A stretch of 64,000 nucleotides of DNA from Paenibacillus barcinonensis (GCF_003217495.1 NZ_QJSW01000008.1:62001-126000), one strand, 5' to 3'; positions 44,297-54,256 are shown, counted from the first letter of the stretch. Notes: generated by a model from the sequence alone, not told the origin. Numbers and translations are program-made.

Positions 44297-46000
44297 CTAC
44301 TCCAATCTCACCTGCGGACTCAGCGTAATCTCGAAGGCACGGCCCCAGATGAAATCAGGGTTGTTGTATTCCAGCAGGGCACCGTTATAAGCAGCATACG
44401 TCAGTTGCCCGTCACAGATCTGTCGAATCGCCGGATTCCCCTGCTGGAAGGCAGGTTTACTTGCCAGTTCAGCAGTGTGCGTCTGCATGAGATCACGGAG
44501 TAAACTTTGCAGATGCGTGTAATCCTCTTGTGAGTTAAACAATGCCATATTTTGATCCGCAAGTGTTGCTACATTGGTATATAGTGCATGCGCCCGTGAA
44601 TAGGTACGAATGTCAGCAATAGCTACCGCTTTGTAGCTGTAGTCCTTCAGGAAACGTTTGAATAACAGCGAGCCGTGAGCATTCATGGCATCCCGCAGCC
44701 TGTGTTCATGCTTTTCCGTGGTGATCAGTGCATATCTGGATTGGGCCATACCTACGGCAAGACCGATTTTGTTCCCCGGTGTATTCCAGGCACTGTAACC
44801 AAGCAACCGCCCGGTATATGAGCTGTTCAGCAGCGCTTCAGCCACATCCACATTCGCAGGCCCTTTTCCCACAAAATCAATCAGAATTGAAGGCAGTCCC
44901 TGCTCTCCATTCAACGCCAAGCGCTCCACTGCCGCCTGCACCTGATCCAGTGCTGTAATCGCGATAATTTCCATGTCTACTGCGGCAGCTGCTTCATCCT
45001 CCAGCAATACACCGCCGACAATATCAACATGGTGCACCACATTCCGATGTACATCCATATATTCATAGGTGTTGATAATCGTAGATCCGTGCGGGCCGTA
45101 ATACTTCACGCCATATTTCGTCCTCGCCCCGCCTCTCAGCAGCTGATTCGCCATCCGGGCGACCAGAGCATGTCCCAAGCCATCTGCATCCGGCAAAATA
45201 ATGGCACGATCCGGATTCTGCCCATCCGTACCGCCCAGCCATTCGTTAATCCGTGCTTCAACATACTTGATCTCGTTAATTTGCACTCCTTGGGTGTTGG
45301 CATCATCTACACCTACAGCAAGGAAATCAATGTAACCCGTGCGGGCCAGCTGATCCAGAATGTAACGATTGGTTTTGAATTTGTGCTGTCTTGTGTTGTA
45401 GTATTTTTGTTTATCAAAATACGTCGTTTCCCCGTACTCTTCACCATCTGGAGAAACGTTATATCCTTGAATAATATCATCGAACTCCGTATATACCTGA
45501 CGCGGTTGCTGCATCAGAGAGCGGGATTCATTATATGCATCCAGCGCCAGCCCACCTGCAAAGGAGGTCGTTGCCAGCCGCATAATGGTATCCATGACAA
45601 ACAGCGGTTTGCGCGGATACTTTGTTTTGATGATGCGAATGACATCGAGCAGACGGGTCGTTTGCTCATCATACGCCGGATATGTGCCCCCACCATTGTC
45701 ACGAAGCTGACGACTGCCGATCAGGCCGCCGTAAGCCAGCATATCGGTAGAAATAATGAAGCCCTCCACCTTGGCCGCATGTTTCAGAATAAAATCATGA
45801 ACCTTTGATGTATTCCCGTAAATAGGCGTAGAAGTGCCGAGCAGCGTTGTGCCATCGGTTGTTTTTTCCGTATCCAGACGATTCTTGATATCCTTCAGGT
45901 TGGGTGTAACGATGTGAAGACCGGCTGCTTTTCCTTGTACAATAACGTCATCCAGATTCGCCGGACGATCGTCCAGTGGAACATACAATACTGTTTTCAT
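44297..46000 (-). CDS. DUF4127 family protein
   Basis: A 567-aa protein matching the DUF4127 family. It starts 'TVLYVPLDDRPANLDDVIVQ' and has conserved 'GFIISTDMLAYGGLIGSRQL' and 'FLAVGVDDANTQGVQINEI'. The function of the family is not established. There is no signal peptide. The start is ATG 46000 behind AGGAGG, and the upstream in-frame codons are not conserved. It is a single gene followed by a terminator. Confidence 0.8.
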   Translation of the reverse strand: MKTVLYVPLDDRPANLDDVIVQGKAAGLHIVTPNLKDIKNRLDTEKTTDGTTLLGTSTPIYGNTSKVHDFILKHAAKVEGFIISTDMLAYGGLIGSRQLRDNGGGTYPAYDEQTTRLLDVIRIIKTKYPRKPLFVMDTIMRLATTSFAGGLALDAYNESRSLMQQPRQVYTEFDDIIQGYNVSPDGEEYGETTYFDKQKYYNTRQHKFKTNRYILDQLARTGYIDFLAVGVDDANTQGVQINEIKYVEARINEWLGGTDGQNPDRAIILPDADGLGHALVARMANQLLRGGARTKYGVKYYGPHGSTIINTYEYMDVHRNVVHHVDIVGGVLLEDEAAAAVDMEIIAITALDQVQAAVERLALNGEQGLPSILIDFVGKGPANVDVAEALLNSSYTGRLLGYSAWNTPGNKIGLAVGMAQSRYALITTEKHEHRLRDAMNAHGSLLFKRFLKDYSYKAVAIADIRTYSRAHALYTNVATLADQNMALFNSQEDYTHLQSLLRDLMQTHTAELASKPAFQQGNPAIRQICDGQLTYAAYNGALLEYNNPDFIWGRAFEITLSPQVRLE

Positions 46001-46069
46001 ATCATGTAGCCTCCTGTTTTTGATATTCTTCAATACCCGATCAGAGCAAGGTTACAATCACCGAATTGC

Positions 46070-46091
46070 AAAAACCAGCCGTTCGCTGGTC
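46070..46091 (-). terminator. Intrinsic terminator
   Basis: The stem ACCAGC / GCTGGT is followed by T5 on the minus strand, downstream of the 46291 gene. Confidence 0.65.
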
Positions 46092-46251
46092 TCATCCTTC
46101 GTATGCAAGCTATTTTTCGCTGGCCGCGATCTGCTGTTCTTGCTTCTGATCCGATACTACCATCTTACCGTCTGATCTCCCTCATGCGGACGGGTTAAGG
46201 GATGAATTAGGCTGGATTATGGTCGGTTTAATGAAAAGAAAATCGCGAAAG

Positions 46252-46278
46252 AGCACCTGCCATAGCGGCAAGTGCTCG
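46252..46278 (-). terminator. Hairpin after gene 46291
   Basis: The stem GAGCAC-TTGCC / GGCA-GGTGCTC has a short loop and lies 13 bp past the stop. The T-tract is weak (CTTTCG), so it may act with the next hairpin. Confidence 0.5.
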
Positions 46279-46290
46279 TTTAATTGTAGT

Positions 46291-47250
46291 CTACGCAATG
46301 ATGTAACGAAAATTTTCCCAAATCTCGGGCTCAGGCTGCCCGTTCTTCGCATGGTGGTAGAAGCTGAATGGAAACTTGAACACATGTCCCTCATACCAGT
46401 TACGACAACGCCTGTCGGTTAACCAGTATTCCAGTTCATGCGGCAGTGCGCATGACCGCTGGGCTTGTGTTAGCGGCAGCACATCCACAGGAGATTGCAG
46501 TGTAGTGCATGCCTGCGTGTTATCTACATCACGACTGAGCCGCAGAGCCTTTACCATTTTGAGAAAAGGGGGGATGCCTTTGAAGAACAGGGCCGGATAA
46601 CCGAGCTCGTATAGCATGTTCAGCGCATGCCCGTAGGTGAGCATATGACCGATCAGATCATGATGGGCTTCCGCCTGATAGATGGTGCGAAAAGCACCTA
46701 GCTCCTTCAGGATCAAACGGGATAACTGGATCGGATTCTGTATCTCGGGAAAACCATCCTTCTCTTCCACAGACATATGGCGAATTTCCTTCACTGTTGT
46801 GTTCATCCAGGACCTGCCCGGAATTGTGCGTTCAAACGACTCGATTAATTGAGCAATCTGCTCAATTTCTTGTGCTGTGCCCCATCCCTCCAGTTCGCGA
46901 ATGGCTTTGAGACTGATCGCTCCGTAGATGGCCTGATGCCCGACCCAGTGCAGCTCTCCAATCGTTCGCTCCAGTGCGCCTGCAATACGCTCTTCTGCCG
47001 CTTCCAGCGGCATACAATCATCCGGCACAACGGTCTGTGCGGGACGCGTTCCATGCTGACGTAGCATTGCTTTGGCTTCGGCGGTGACGCTGCCGGCGGC
47101 AAGGGCCGTAAGATGATTTTCCCGTACCCAGAAGTAAGCTGCAATCGCGCCCGCCCCATAATGGGCATGCCACAGATCTCCTGTGCGCTCCCGACTGGAT
47201 GCCATTGTCGCTAGTCCCTCTTCCAACAAACGTCGATCCAAGTCTGCCAT
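46291..47250 (-). CDS. Hypothetical protein (319 aa)
   Basis: I do not recognise this gene. It encodes a soluble, mostly helical protein with an alanine-rich N-terminus ('HYGAGAIAAYFWVRENHLTA') and a histidine-rich stretch 'AEAHHDLIGHMLTYGHALN' (about 193-211) that could bind metal. An aromatic C-terminus follows. ATG 47250 has its purine run immediately adjacent, and an in-frame TTG at 47241 is better spaced. It is on the same strand as DUF4127 but separated from it by hairpins. Confidence 0.65.
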   Translation of the reverse strand: MADLDRRLLEEGLATMASSRERTGDLWHAHYGAGAIAAYFWVRENHLTALAAGSVTAEAKAMLRQHGTRPAQTVVPDDCMPLEAAEERIAGALERTIGELHWVGHQAIYGAISLKAIRELEGWGTAQEIEQIAQLIESFERTIPGRSWMNTTVKEIRHMSVEEKDGFPEIQNPIQLSRLILKELGAFRTIYQAEAHHDLIGHMLTYGHALNMLYELGYPALFFKGIPPFLKMVKALRLSRDVDNTQACTTLQSPVDVLPLTQAQRSCALPHELEYWLTDRRCRNWYEGHVFKFPFSFYHHAKNGQPEPEIWENFRYIIA

Positions 47251-47434
47251 CCCCCTTTAACTAATGAAAGCGTCAATCACAAGCGCCCTGCCTGATCTTC
47301 CTCCAATAAAGCGTTTACTTCTATACCATGATGAAGAGCAGACACTTATGCCCTTTTTGCAGGATATTAATAAAACAAAATTTTTATACGAGCACCAAGG
47401 TTACGAGAGAACCCGCGGCTCCACGACCTTCCTC

Positions 47435-48094
47435 CTAGAGCTGAAATCTGCCCACCTCACGAATTGCTGCTTCCAGCGGAAATATCTGTGCCTTTTGCTC
47501 AGAGAAAAACCAGACTCGTTCCTTCTTCACCACAATAAACAAACCGTTACGGTCACCGACCGGAGAAAATGTATCACTTCCCTCACCCCAACGCGACAAA
47601 CCAGCCTCCTGCAATTCATTCACGGTAGCAGACACATCCTCCGAGACCAGTCCGATCTCACACACCCGCAATATATCTGCCACCGAGAAGGTGTGCTCTT
47701 GTTCATTATTTAACGGATGATGTGCGATCAGCTCCACAATGTTTCCAGCCGGATCTTCAAAATATAGTGAATGAGAATCCCAATTGATCGAATAGGCTTC
47801 ATCCCGTTTTCCATCGCTGCTCAAAGTTACTCGTGACGCCGCCCACTGCTTCGCTTCCTTGAATCGGTTCTGGGGAATCATCAAGGCAAAATGATAGAAC
47901 GGCTCAGTGTCGTATCCCCCTTGACTAACTTCAGCGTTCCACTGCTTGAATATCAGCTTGGTTTCCCCTGCTTGTACTGTGAAAGCTTGCTTGACAGGAT
48001 CAACAGCAGACACCGTCATACCCAACGTGCTTCGATAGAAATGATGCAGCTCCTCCAGCCTCGCTGTATAAAATAACACCTCATCAACAATCAT
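47435..48094 (-). CDS. VOC-superfamily protein (glyoxalase/dioxygenase-like)
   Basis: A 219-aa protein with two beta-alpha-beta-beta-beta units of the vicinal oxygen chelate fold. 'FYTARLEELHHFYRSTLGMT' at the start and 'HSLYFEDPAGNIVELIAHHP' (about 108-127) are typical, with candidate metal ligands His and Glu. The family covers glyoxalases, extradiol dioxygenases and antibiotic-resistance proteins, and the substrate is unknown. The start is ATG 48094 behind AAGGTG. Confidence 0.8.
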   Translation of the reverse strand: MIVDEVLFYTARLEELHHFYRSTLGMTVSAVDPVKQAFTVQAGETKLIFKQWNAEVSQGGYDTEPFYHFALMIPQNRFKEAKQWAASRVTLSSDGKRDEAYSINWDSHSLYFEDPAGNIVELIAHHPLNNEQEHTFSVADILRVCEIGLVSEDVSATVNELQEAGLSRWGEGSDTFSPVGDRNGLFIVVKKERVWFFSEQKAQIFPLEAAIREVGRFQL

Positions 48095-48166
48095 CTTTTA
48101 ACACCTTCTCAATAATCCTACCTCTACCCCTATTTAATCATTCGTATGCTCACAACTTCGCAATGA

Positions 48167-48625
48167 TTATACGCCTCTCCCGTGCATCCTTTCCCATTCA
48201 CTCCAAGGGATCAGCCCAAGCTCGGGCTTTGCCTCGTCTGGAAGCACAGCGATGAATTCAAGCGAATGACCATCCGGGTCGGTGAAATAGACGGAAACCG
48301 CAGGCATCCAGCCAAAAACATATAGCTCTCCAGTATCATCATCGTGAAAATTCCGGGTGGCTATGCCCTTGTTTTCCAGGTATTCAACTGCATGTTTCAT
48401 ATCCTCCAGGGAGATGTGAAAGGCAAAGTGCTGACGCTGCACCTGTGCAGGCTCCTTTTCCCAAAGCCCCAGCATGGCATGGCGTTCCCCGCCAATCCAA
48501 TAGAAGGAGTTGCCTCGCTCCGGCTGCCCATAAGCATGAGCTAAACCCAGTACCTTTTCATAAAAATGGTTTGAATTCTCCAGATTCCTCACGTTCACAT
48601 GTGTTTCATATATGCCTTTAATCAT
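48167..48625 (-). CDS. VOC-superfamily protein (glyoxalase-like)
   Basis: A 152-aa VOC protein: 'ETHVNVRNLENSNHFYEKVL' at the start, 'QRQHFAFHISLEDMKHAVEY' in the middle, and 'VYFTDPDGHSLEFIAVLPD' near the end with the metal-binding Glu. Length and pattern resemble fosfomycin-resistance-like and lactoylglutathione lyase-like proteins, but no specific activity can be assigned. The start is ATG 48625 with AGAGGTG upstream. Confidence 0.82.
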   Translation of the reverse strand: MIKGIYETHVNVRNLENSNHFYEKVLGLAHAYGQPERGNSFYWIGGERHAMLGLWEKEPAQVQRQHFAFHISLEDMKHAVEYLENKGIATRNFHDDDTGELYVFGWMPAVSVYFTDPDGHSLEFIAVLPDEAKPELGLIPWSEWERMHGRGV

Positions 48626-48660
48626 GGCAAATCACCTCTTATCTCTTGCTTATCACTGCT

Positions 48661-49227
48661 TTATGCTTTTCTAGCTGCTGTGAGCGTCCGGGCCAAATTC
48701 AAAAATGATCCCAGCACCCGTTGTACCCGCTCCTCGATATCCTGACTGCCCTCATATTCCTCGTATCCGTCAAACGTTGCTTCGAAACGTCTGCGCTGCG
48801 CGCCGCCAATCGAGATCCATTCCGGGGCATTGATGCCGTGCAGGTTACGTACCATGGTTTGCATCTGGGTAAGCGAGCTTACACCCACTGCCCCGCCAGC
48901 AGAGCTGATCGACAGAACCGGCTTGCCGCTGAAATGTGCCTGACCAAGATGGTCCAGCGCATTTTTGAGTACGCCGCTGATGCTGCCATGGTATTCTGGC
49001 GTGGACAGGATAATCGCATCTGCTGCGAGCAATATCGTATTTAATTCAGCCAGGTGTTCATCCGTTTCCTGTTTTTCATCCGGGGCATAAAAGGGTAACG
49101 GTTTCTCATACAGATCAAACAGTACAGCCTCATGTCCCTGCCCTCGAATCACCTCCGCAGCGTATTCACCCAGTCTTGTGCTGGTTGCATTTTTTCGGTT
49201 GCTGCCTGCCAATATAACGATGTTCAT
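48661..49227 (-). CDS. NADPH-dependent FMN reductase
   Basis: A 188-aa flavodoxin-fold reductase. The FMN phosphate loop is 'ILAGSNRKNATSTRLG' (about 4-19), and the family signature is 'LSTPEYHGSISGVLKNALDH' (about 74-93). It reduces FMN or quinone- and azo-type substrates with NAD(P)H. It could supply FMNH2 to oxygenases such as the luciferase-like enzyme at 6 kb (speculative). The start is ATG 49227 with GGAG upstream, and GTG 49236 is an alternative. Confidence 0.88.
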   Translation of the reverse strand: MNIVILAGSNRKNATSTRLGEYAAEVIRGQGHEAVLFDLYEKPLPFYAPDEKQETDEHLAELNTILLAADAIILSTPEYHGSISGVLKNALDHLGQAHFSGKPVLSISSAGGAVGVSSLTQMQTMVRNLHGINAPEWISIGGAQRRRFEATFDGYEEYEGSQDIEERVQRVLGSFLNLARTLTAARKA

Positions 49228-49365
49228 GATCTTCACTCTCCAATGTCGGATTAATTTCGTTCTAATTTGATTCTGTCAGCGGCTCTTGCCCTGTTTTCTC
49301 TGCTATCCTTATTTTACCTTGTAAACACTGCGTAATTCGTCAGCTAATGGACTTAACTTGAGCAC

Positions 49366-49393
49366 AAAAAAACTCAACCTTTGGGTTGAGTTT
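49366..49393 (-). terminator. Intrinsic terminator after response regulator
   Basis: The stem AAACTCAACC / GGTTGAGTTT has a 3-4 nt loop and a T7 tail on the minus strand, 75 bp past the regulator stop. Confidence 0.85.
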
Positions 49394-49468
49394 CTACGAC
49401 TTTAGTCTGAATTTGTCGGAAGCCGCTTCAAGTGGGCACATTGGATTAGCTGCACAGCACAGGCCATT

Positions 49469-50251
49469 TCACAGTTCCCAGCCATTCCTTACGGCATGAA
49501 GCGCTGCCTGTGTGCGGTCAGCAAATCCCAGCTTGTCCAGCAGATGACTTACATGTGTTTTTACCGTTTTCTCCGTAATCACCAGCCGGACTGCAATTTC
49601 CTTATTGCTAAGCCCTTCGGTGATCAGCCCGAGCACTTCCCGTTCACGACGGGTAAGCACATTGTGACCTGCTGCACTGGATCGAGCACTGGATTCATGG
49701 GACCGACTCGTTCGCACTGTGTCCAGCGTTTGTGGCTCCTGTCGAATCGTTTCCTCTGTACACAGACGCTGGAGAAAGGGCGCTTCCCCCTCCTGCTGCC
49801 CTGCCTGCAGAGAATCCAATTGCAAATCCATTGATGCCATAGCATGCATGAGTTGGCCTGCCGCCGCTGGGTGAAGCTCGACCTGTCCTGAGTACACATT
49901 GCGAATCGCCATCGCCAAATCCTCAGGTTCGATATCTTTGAGCAGATACCCCTTCACTCCTGCTCGAACAGCAGGCACGACATGATCCTGATCGGAGAAT
50001 GAGGTCAGCACGATGATGCGTGTACCTGGCAGTAAACCACGCAAATGCCTGGCTGTTTCAATGCCGTCCATCACTGGCATGTGCAGATCCATCAGAACAA
50101 CATCCGGCTGCAGCTCCTGTGCGCGCTCCAAGGCCTCCCGCCCGTTCGATGCTTCACCAACAACCGTCATATCCTGCTGTGTACTCAGAAAAACATGCAA
50201 TCCCCGTCTGACCATCACATGATCATCGGCAAGTAATATTGTAATCGGCAT
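49469..50251 (-). CDS. NarL/FixJ-type response regulator
   Basis: A 260-aa DNA-binding response regulator. The receiver domain (about 1-120) has the phosphoacceptor D55 in '[13 protein letters not shown]' and acidic D9/D10. A LuxR-type helix-turn-helix (about 195-260) has '[20 protein letters not shown]'. The linker of about 70 aa is unusually long and rich in Gln, Glu and Ser. It is the partner of the kinase immediately upstream. The start is ATG 50251, 20 bp past the kinase stop. The regulon cannot be inferred. Confidence 0.92.
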   Translation of the reverse strand: MPITILLADDHVMVRRGLHVFLSTQQDMTVVGEASNGREALERAQELQPDVVLMDLHMPVMDGIETARHLRGLLPGTRIIVLTSFSDQDHVVPAVRAGVKGYLLKDIEPEDLAMAIRNVYSGQVELHPAAAGQLMHAMASMDLQLDSLQAGQQEGEAPFLQRLCTEETIRQEPQTLDTVRTSRSHESSARSSAAGHNVLTRREREVLGLITEGLSNKEIAVRLVITEKTVKTHVSHLLDKLGFADRTQAALHAVRNGWEL

Positions 50252-50270
50252 TGCTGCCTGCCCCCTGACT

Positions 50271-51944
50271 TTATTCGGATTCAAACGGAAGTGGAATAAC
50301 AGCGATTATGGTTGTTCCCTTACGTGAAGAACTCCATATGTCCAGTTTGCCTCCCAAGGATTGAGCACGTTCTCTCATAATGGACAGTCCAAGTGAGCTT
50401 TCAGAGGCTGGCTTTCGTCTCTTGGCCCCACCTTTTCCCCGATCCGAGATGGTGAGCATTGCTTCATGTTCATTGAACTCCAGCAAAAGATTAGCCGAAT
50501 TTACTCCCGCATGCTTGCGAATATTGTTCAGCGCCTCCTGACCAATACGCCACAGTCCTTCTTCCACTGACCGCGGGATAGAGCGCAGCCCCTTGCGGTC
50601 AGCAATCACCTGAAGCCCTTGCTTTGTCCCATACTCCTGCAACGCACTTAACAGTCCTCCCTCCAGTCCAGCTGGACGAAGCTGCATAATAAGAGCACGC
50701 ATTTCCTTGAGCGCTTCCTGAGATAACGCCCGTATATCCTTCATCACATCTGCGGCAGGGTGCAGAGGCTCTGTGCCTAAAAACATACTCTCGGCACCTC
50801 TTGCCGTTAAAGACAAGGAAAACAAAATCTGGTTCACGGAATCATGCAGATCACGCGCCAGTCGATTTCGCTCTTCCAGCCTTGCCAGTTCGCGCCGGTG
50901 ATCAGCCAGCTTCAGACTTTCTCTGGCCGCCACAATATGCTCTGTTAAAGCCTCCAGCACCTCACTGTCTGCCCTGAGCAGATTCGGGGAGCACATCCCT
51001 GTGGCAATCACCAGCACCCCCGGCTCGTTCGGTGTATGATAAGGGATTGGCACGCCAATTCCCGATGATAGTTCACTACACTTCGTATCCGCCACACACT
51101 GACCAAACATTTCAATCAGTTCATCTGCTGACAGCGTGACCGCCCGATGATGCTCAACAACCCGTTTCAGGAGATGAATACCTTCTGTTGAGAAGGGAGC
51201 TCCTGAATCCAGCCAGACCTTGCCCTCTACGTATACCGCTTGTAAGTGAAAGCTCCCTTGCATCTGCTGCACGAGCGCAGCAAACGGCCAGTCAAAATGC
51301 TTGCCAAGCAGTCCTGCAACAGTACCCGGCAATGCTTCCGCCTCGGTGCATTCGTTCACCCGAAGACTTAATGAAGAACCAAATTCTCCCAGATGTGCAT
51401 AGAGATCAGCACGCCGTTGCTCTGCACGATACAGGCGCATCCGCTCCATCGCACTGCCAATCTGGTAAGCCACCGCCTGCAGAAGCGCCAGCTCATTGTC
51501 GCTGAAATGCTCTTTGCCAGGGGCAGCCACGTTAAGCAGTCCCAGCATTCGTTCACCTGAACGCAGCGGAACCGTCGCATGATGAGTAATATCGGCTGTA
51601 TCTCCCCACTGGAATTCCACAGCATCCTCCAGTCGCTTGCAGTTAATAATGTTGACCGCATACTGCAATCGGCCATCCCGAAAACGATTGACACACCAGC
51701 ACGTCCCTACGCGCATCGGCTCTTTACCATGTCTCATCAGCGCCGGGGGCAGATTATAGTCTGAGACACAGGTGTATTCTCCGCGTTCGTCAATGAGAAA
51801 AAGCCAGCCAGCCGTTAGTCCGGTCAGTTCAAGCAGTTTGCCAACAGTCGTATCCAGCATCAGACTCAGGTCGTTAGAGGTATTCAACGTTTCCGCAATG
51901 GTTTTCAGCGTTACCATCTCTTGCATTCCAACCTCTTCAGGCAT
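50271..51944 (-). CDS. GAF-domain sensor histidine kinase (NarX/HisKA_3 type)
   Basis: A 557-aa soluble kinase without membrane segments. A GAF domain (about 10-170) contains Cys82, Cys84 and Cys102, which could hold a cofactor or metal. A second GAF-like region (about 185-345) follows, then the HisKA_3 dimerisation domain with phosphoacceptor H367 in '[20 protein letters not shown]'. The C-terminal ATPase has the N-box '[20 protein letters not shown]'. Cytoplasmic location and cysteines suggest redox, oxygen or small-molecule sensing (inference). The start is ATG 51944 behind GGGGAG. Confidence 0.9.
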   Translation of the reverse strand: MPEEVGMQEMVTLKTIAETLNTSNDLSLMLDTTVGKLLELTGLTAGWLFLIDERGEYTCVSDYNLPPALMRHGKEPMRVGTCWCVNRFRDGRLQYAVNIINCKRLEDAVEFQWGDTADITHHATVPLRSGERMLGLLNVAAPGKEHFSDNELALLQAVAYQIGSAMERMRLYRAEQRRADLYAHLGEFGSSLSLRVNECTEAEALPGTVAGLLGKHFDWPFAALVQQMQGSFHLQAVYVEGKVWLDSGAPFSTEGIHLLKRVVEHHRAVTLSADELIEMFGQCVADTKCSELSSGIGVPIPYHTPNEPGVLVIATGMCSPNLLRADSEVLEALTEHIVAARESLKLADHRRELARLEERNRLARDLHDSVNQILFSLSLTARGAESMFLGTEPLHPAADVMKDIRALSQEALKEMRALIMQLRPAGLEGGLLSALQEYGTKQGLQVIADRKGLRSIPRSVEEGLWRIGQEALNNIRKHAGVNSANLLLEFNEHEAMLTISDRGKGGAKRRKPASESSLGLSIMRERAQSLGGKLDIWSSSRKGTTIIAVIPLPFESE

Positions 51945-52042
51945 ATGCTTCTCCCCTTCCGCTGCGGCAATCCGTGATTTTTGTCCAAACTATTGTAACC
52001 AATCCCTGAGTGATATGAAAGCTTCAACTTCGAGGCCAAAGC

Positions 52043-52537
52043 TCAGCCGAGCTTCTGCCGCTCCTTTCTCTTGGACGATAGTGGCTCCATATTCATCAGT
52101 CCACGGTCGGACAAGGCCAGCGCCATTTTATAAAAAGCACGGGTTCGAATCTTGGTGTACGTATCCTTGCTCACAGGCGGATCAAACACATGGTTATAGA
52201 TTTTATAGTCAAACACATCATCATCCTTCATGTATCGCTCGGACACAAGTACACGTTCCTTCTCGCTAAGCCTGGACACGATATGGTCAATGGTATCACA
52301 ATAAGCCCGGCGCGCACGCTGCACGTCCACATTAAAAATCGCCGTTCTTGCTGTTGAATCTCCAGTGATATTCGTGGCACCATGCAAACGTTCTGTATAA
52401 CTCGCCGTCACCTGCACCTCCCGTTCTTCAAAGGCAATCGTTTTGTAAATCCGGTACTTTTCCAATACAGCTTCGACAGCAGCCTGCGTTTTACGACGAT
52501 CCAGTTCCGGTAATAGCAACTCCATATTTGTCATCAT
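52043..52537 (-). CDS. ArpU-family phage late-gene transcriptional regulator
   Basis: A 164-aa protein of the ArpU/YqaQ type, small sigma-like regulators that turn on late genes of phages and PBSX-like elements in Bacillota. The pattern includes 'AVEAVLEKYRIYKTIAFEER' near the N-terminus, 'TIDHIVSRLSEKERVLVSER', and the sigma-4-like tail 'SKDTYTKIRTRAFYKMALAL'. The start is ATG 52537 behind GGGAGGAG. It is divergent from the repressor gene at 53176. Its probable target is the tail block at 44-16.8 kb, the only late phage genes in the window. Confidence 0.8.
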   Translation of the reverse strand: MMTNMELLLPELDRRKTQAAVEAVLEKYRIYKTIAFEEREVQVTASYTERLHGATNITGDSTARTAIFNVDVQRARRAYCDTIDHIVSRLSEKERVLVSERYMKDDDVFDYKIYNHVFDPPVSKDTYTKIRTRAFYKMALALSDRGLMNMEPLSSKRKERQKLG

Positions 52538-52965
52538 TGTTCTCCTCCCAAGTGTACGTTCATTTATGTCTCAACCATTCATCTCCTAAATCTCGCCCAT
52601 TCATCTCACAGCATTGCGGCAGCTTGTCCTGCCTTCAAAGCAACACCAGACTCTTTTATAGAATTGTTCCAATTCAATAAATCTTAACGTTTTCTGTTTT
52701 ATTGCCTTTTGGAAACAATCCACATTTACATTTTGTTCGTATTATGTTCGTATTTATACTAGAGGATACCACTTTCTGGAGATTGGAGTAAACCTTCATT
52801 TTGGTTCGTTTAGACGATAAAATAAAACCCAAGCTTTCATTTCCTATACCTTTTGGCATAATTGATTCAAATATCTTTACCTAATGGTATATATACGATA
52901 TAGTACAGATAATTACTGAACTCGCATAAGTCCATTGTGGTTTATGAATTAAGATAATGTTTAGA

Positions 52966-53116
52966 GCAGCACTTTAACGAAGAGGACAGAACAAACCGGA
53001 AGAAGCGAAGCGTTCGCCTTTATCCTCTGACTTCTCCCTTAGGAGAAAATTCATCAGAAATCTGGGGATAACAGCGATCGGAAGGTTGTTCTGGCAGCGG
53101 AGTGTTCTGTGCAGCA
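52966..53116. repeat. Long imperfect palindromic element, copy C (inverted)
   Basis: On the minus strand this copy shares 'ATCGCTGTTATCCCCAGATT', 'GATAAAGGCGAACGCTTCGC' and the CAGAACAAC / GTTTGTTCTG ends with copies A and B. The centre hairpin here is TTCTCC / GGAGAA. The arm sequences differ between copies while pairing is kept. Confidence 0.75.
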
Positions 53117-53137
53117 CCATTTTCTTATTTCATAATG

Positions 53138-53149
53138 ACAAGCACTTGT
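53138..53149. promoter_or_regulatory. Candidate repressor operator dyad
   Basis: ACAAG-N2-CTTGT lies 27 bp before the repressor GTG start. Its size and place suit an XRE autoregulatory site, but only one copy was found. Confidence 0.3.
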
Positions 53150-53175
53150 GACGAGTCGAAGGAGTGGCATGAATT

Positions 53176-53616
53176 GTGGAGCACGCTTTTGGTCCTTATA
53201 TGAAACAGCTGCGCGAACAGCAAGGATTCAGCATCAACCAGCTCGCCGAAGCAGCCGGAATAAGCAATTCACAGATTTCACGCATTGAAAATGGTGTGCG
53301 CGGAGTGCCTAAACCGGCAACAATCCGCAAGATTGCTGATGCACTCCATGTGCCGTATACGGACATGATGAAACAAGCCGGATATATTGAAACGGCGAAT
53401 ACTGCGTCTCATCAGGACGTGCCGGAATGGGCGACGTACAAAGACCGACGGGATTTCAAACGAATGCTGGAGGACGAAGATGACCTGATGTTTGACGGTA
53501 TACCGCTGGATGAAGAGGACAAGAAACGAATCAAGGATGTGCTTACAGGCTTATTCTGGGAAGCCAAACAGATGAATAAACGCAAAAAGCCAGGCGAACC
53601 GGACCCGCGCTCATGA
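53176..53616 (+). CDS. XRE-family transcriptional repressor (phage type)
   Basis: A 146-aa repressor with an N-terminal helix-turn-helix (about 8-66; 'INQLAEAAGISNSQISRIEN'). A mostly acidic C-terminal half follows ('MLEDEDDLMFDGIPLDEEDK'), which may be the oligomerisation or cleavage part. The start is GTG 53176 with AAGGAG 11 nt upstream, and the overlapping ATG at 53169 is in another frame. It is paired with the ImmA-like protease 45 bp downstream, as in ICEBs1 ImmR/ImmA and PBSX Xre/XkdA, where DNA damage relieves repression. Confidence 0.88.
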   Translation: MEHAFGPYMKQLREQQGFSINQLAEAAGISNSQISRIENGVRGVPKPATIRKIADALHVPYTDMMKQAGYIETANTASHQDVPEWATYKDRRDFKRMLEDEDDLMFDGIPLDEEDKKRIKDVLTGLFWEAKQMNKRKKPGEPDPRS

Positions 53617-53661
53617 GACCAAGACGCGAGCTCAACTTACTGAAATTGCAGGTGAGATTAT

Positions 53662-54078
53662 ATGGATGACATCGTAACCAAGCTGATTCGCAAACACCGA
53701 ACTAATTGTCCGTTCAGCATTGCCCGCGCTGTAGGTATACAGATTCGGTTCACCAATCTGGGACAATCGACCAAGGGGCTGTATTTCCGTAAGCTTCGCC
53801 GCAGATTTATCGTCATACACAATGACTTGCCCCCTGAATGGCAGCGTTTTGTGTGCGCGCATGAGCTAGGTCATGACAGGCTGCACAAGGGAATCAATCG
53901 TTTCTTTCTGGAGGAGCATTCCTATTTCGCCCCTGGCAAGCTGGAAAGACAGGCAAACCGTTTTGCCATTCAGCTATTGACGTCTGGTGTCATGCCAGAG
54001 CCAGACGAATCACTGGAGAAATTTTGCTTGCGCACCGGATTGCCGCGTGAAGCGCAGCATTTTTTTTACAACAAATAA
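53662..54078 (+). CDS. ImmA/IrrE-family metallo-endopeptidase
   Basis: A 138-aa zinc protease of the ImmA/IrrE family. The HExxH motif is 'CAHELGHDRLH' (about 73-83), and a further Glu in 'GKLERQANRFAIQLL' is the likely third zinc ligand. In mobile elements such proteins cleave their partner XRE repressor after DNA damage. Same strand and short spacing to the repressor support this here. The start is ATG 53662 with GGTGA upstream. Confidence 0.9.
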   Translation: MDDIVTKLIRKHRTNCPFSIARAVGIQIRFTNLGQSTKGLYFRKLRRRFIVIHNDLPPEWQRFVCAHELGHDRLHKGINRFFLEEHSYFAPGKLERQANRFAIQLLTSGVMPEPDESLEKFCLRTGLPREAQHFFYNK

Positions 54079-54256
54079 GAACATACGTTCTTTACAAGGT
54101 GATGCAGCTCTTTTTTTCCAGAGACCTAATTGTATGTCACTTTCAGGTCACTTATTTTTACGTGAATTACGAGATTTCCTCATTATAGTCTGCTAAAATA
54201 CTACATGAGCTGTGTAAATGCTCTAATAGATTACTATTTTGGGAGGTTTCGGTTTG

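Larger units (their letters stand above)
52538..53175. other. Divergent regulatory interval between ArpU-like and XRE genes
   Basis: 638 bp without a supportable gene. A 61-codon minus frame at 52674-52859 lacks a ribosome binding site. The interval contains palindromic copy C and a short dyad before the repressor gene. AT-rich sequence around 52880-52910 ('GGTATATATACGATATAG') could hold a promoter. Confidence 0.55.

Noticed and set aside
52674..52859. 61-codon minus-strand frame upstream of the ArpU-like gene
   Set aside because: No ribosome binding site before the start and low-complexity sequence; more likely part of the regulatory interval.
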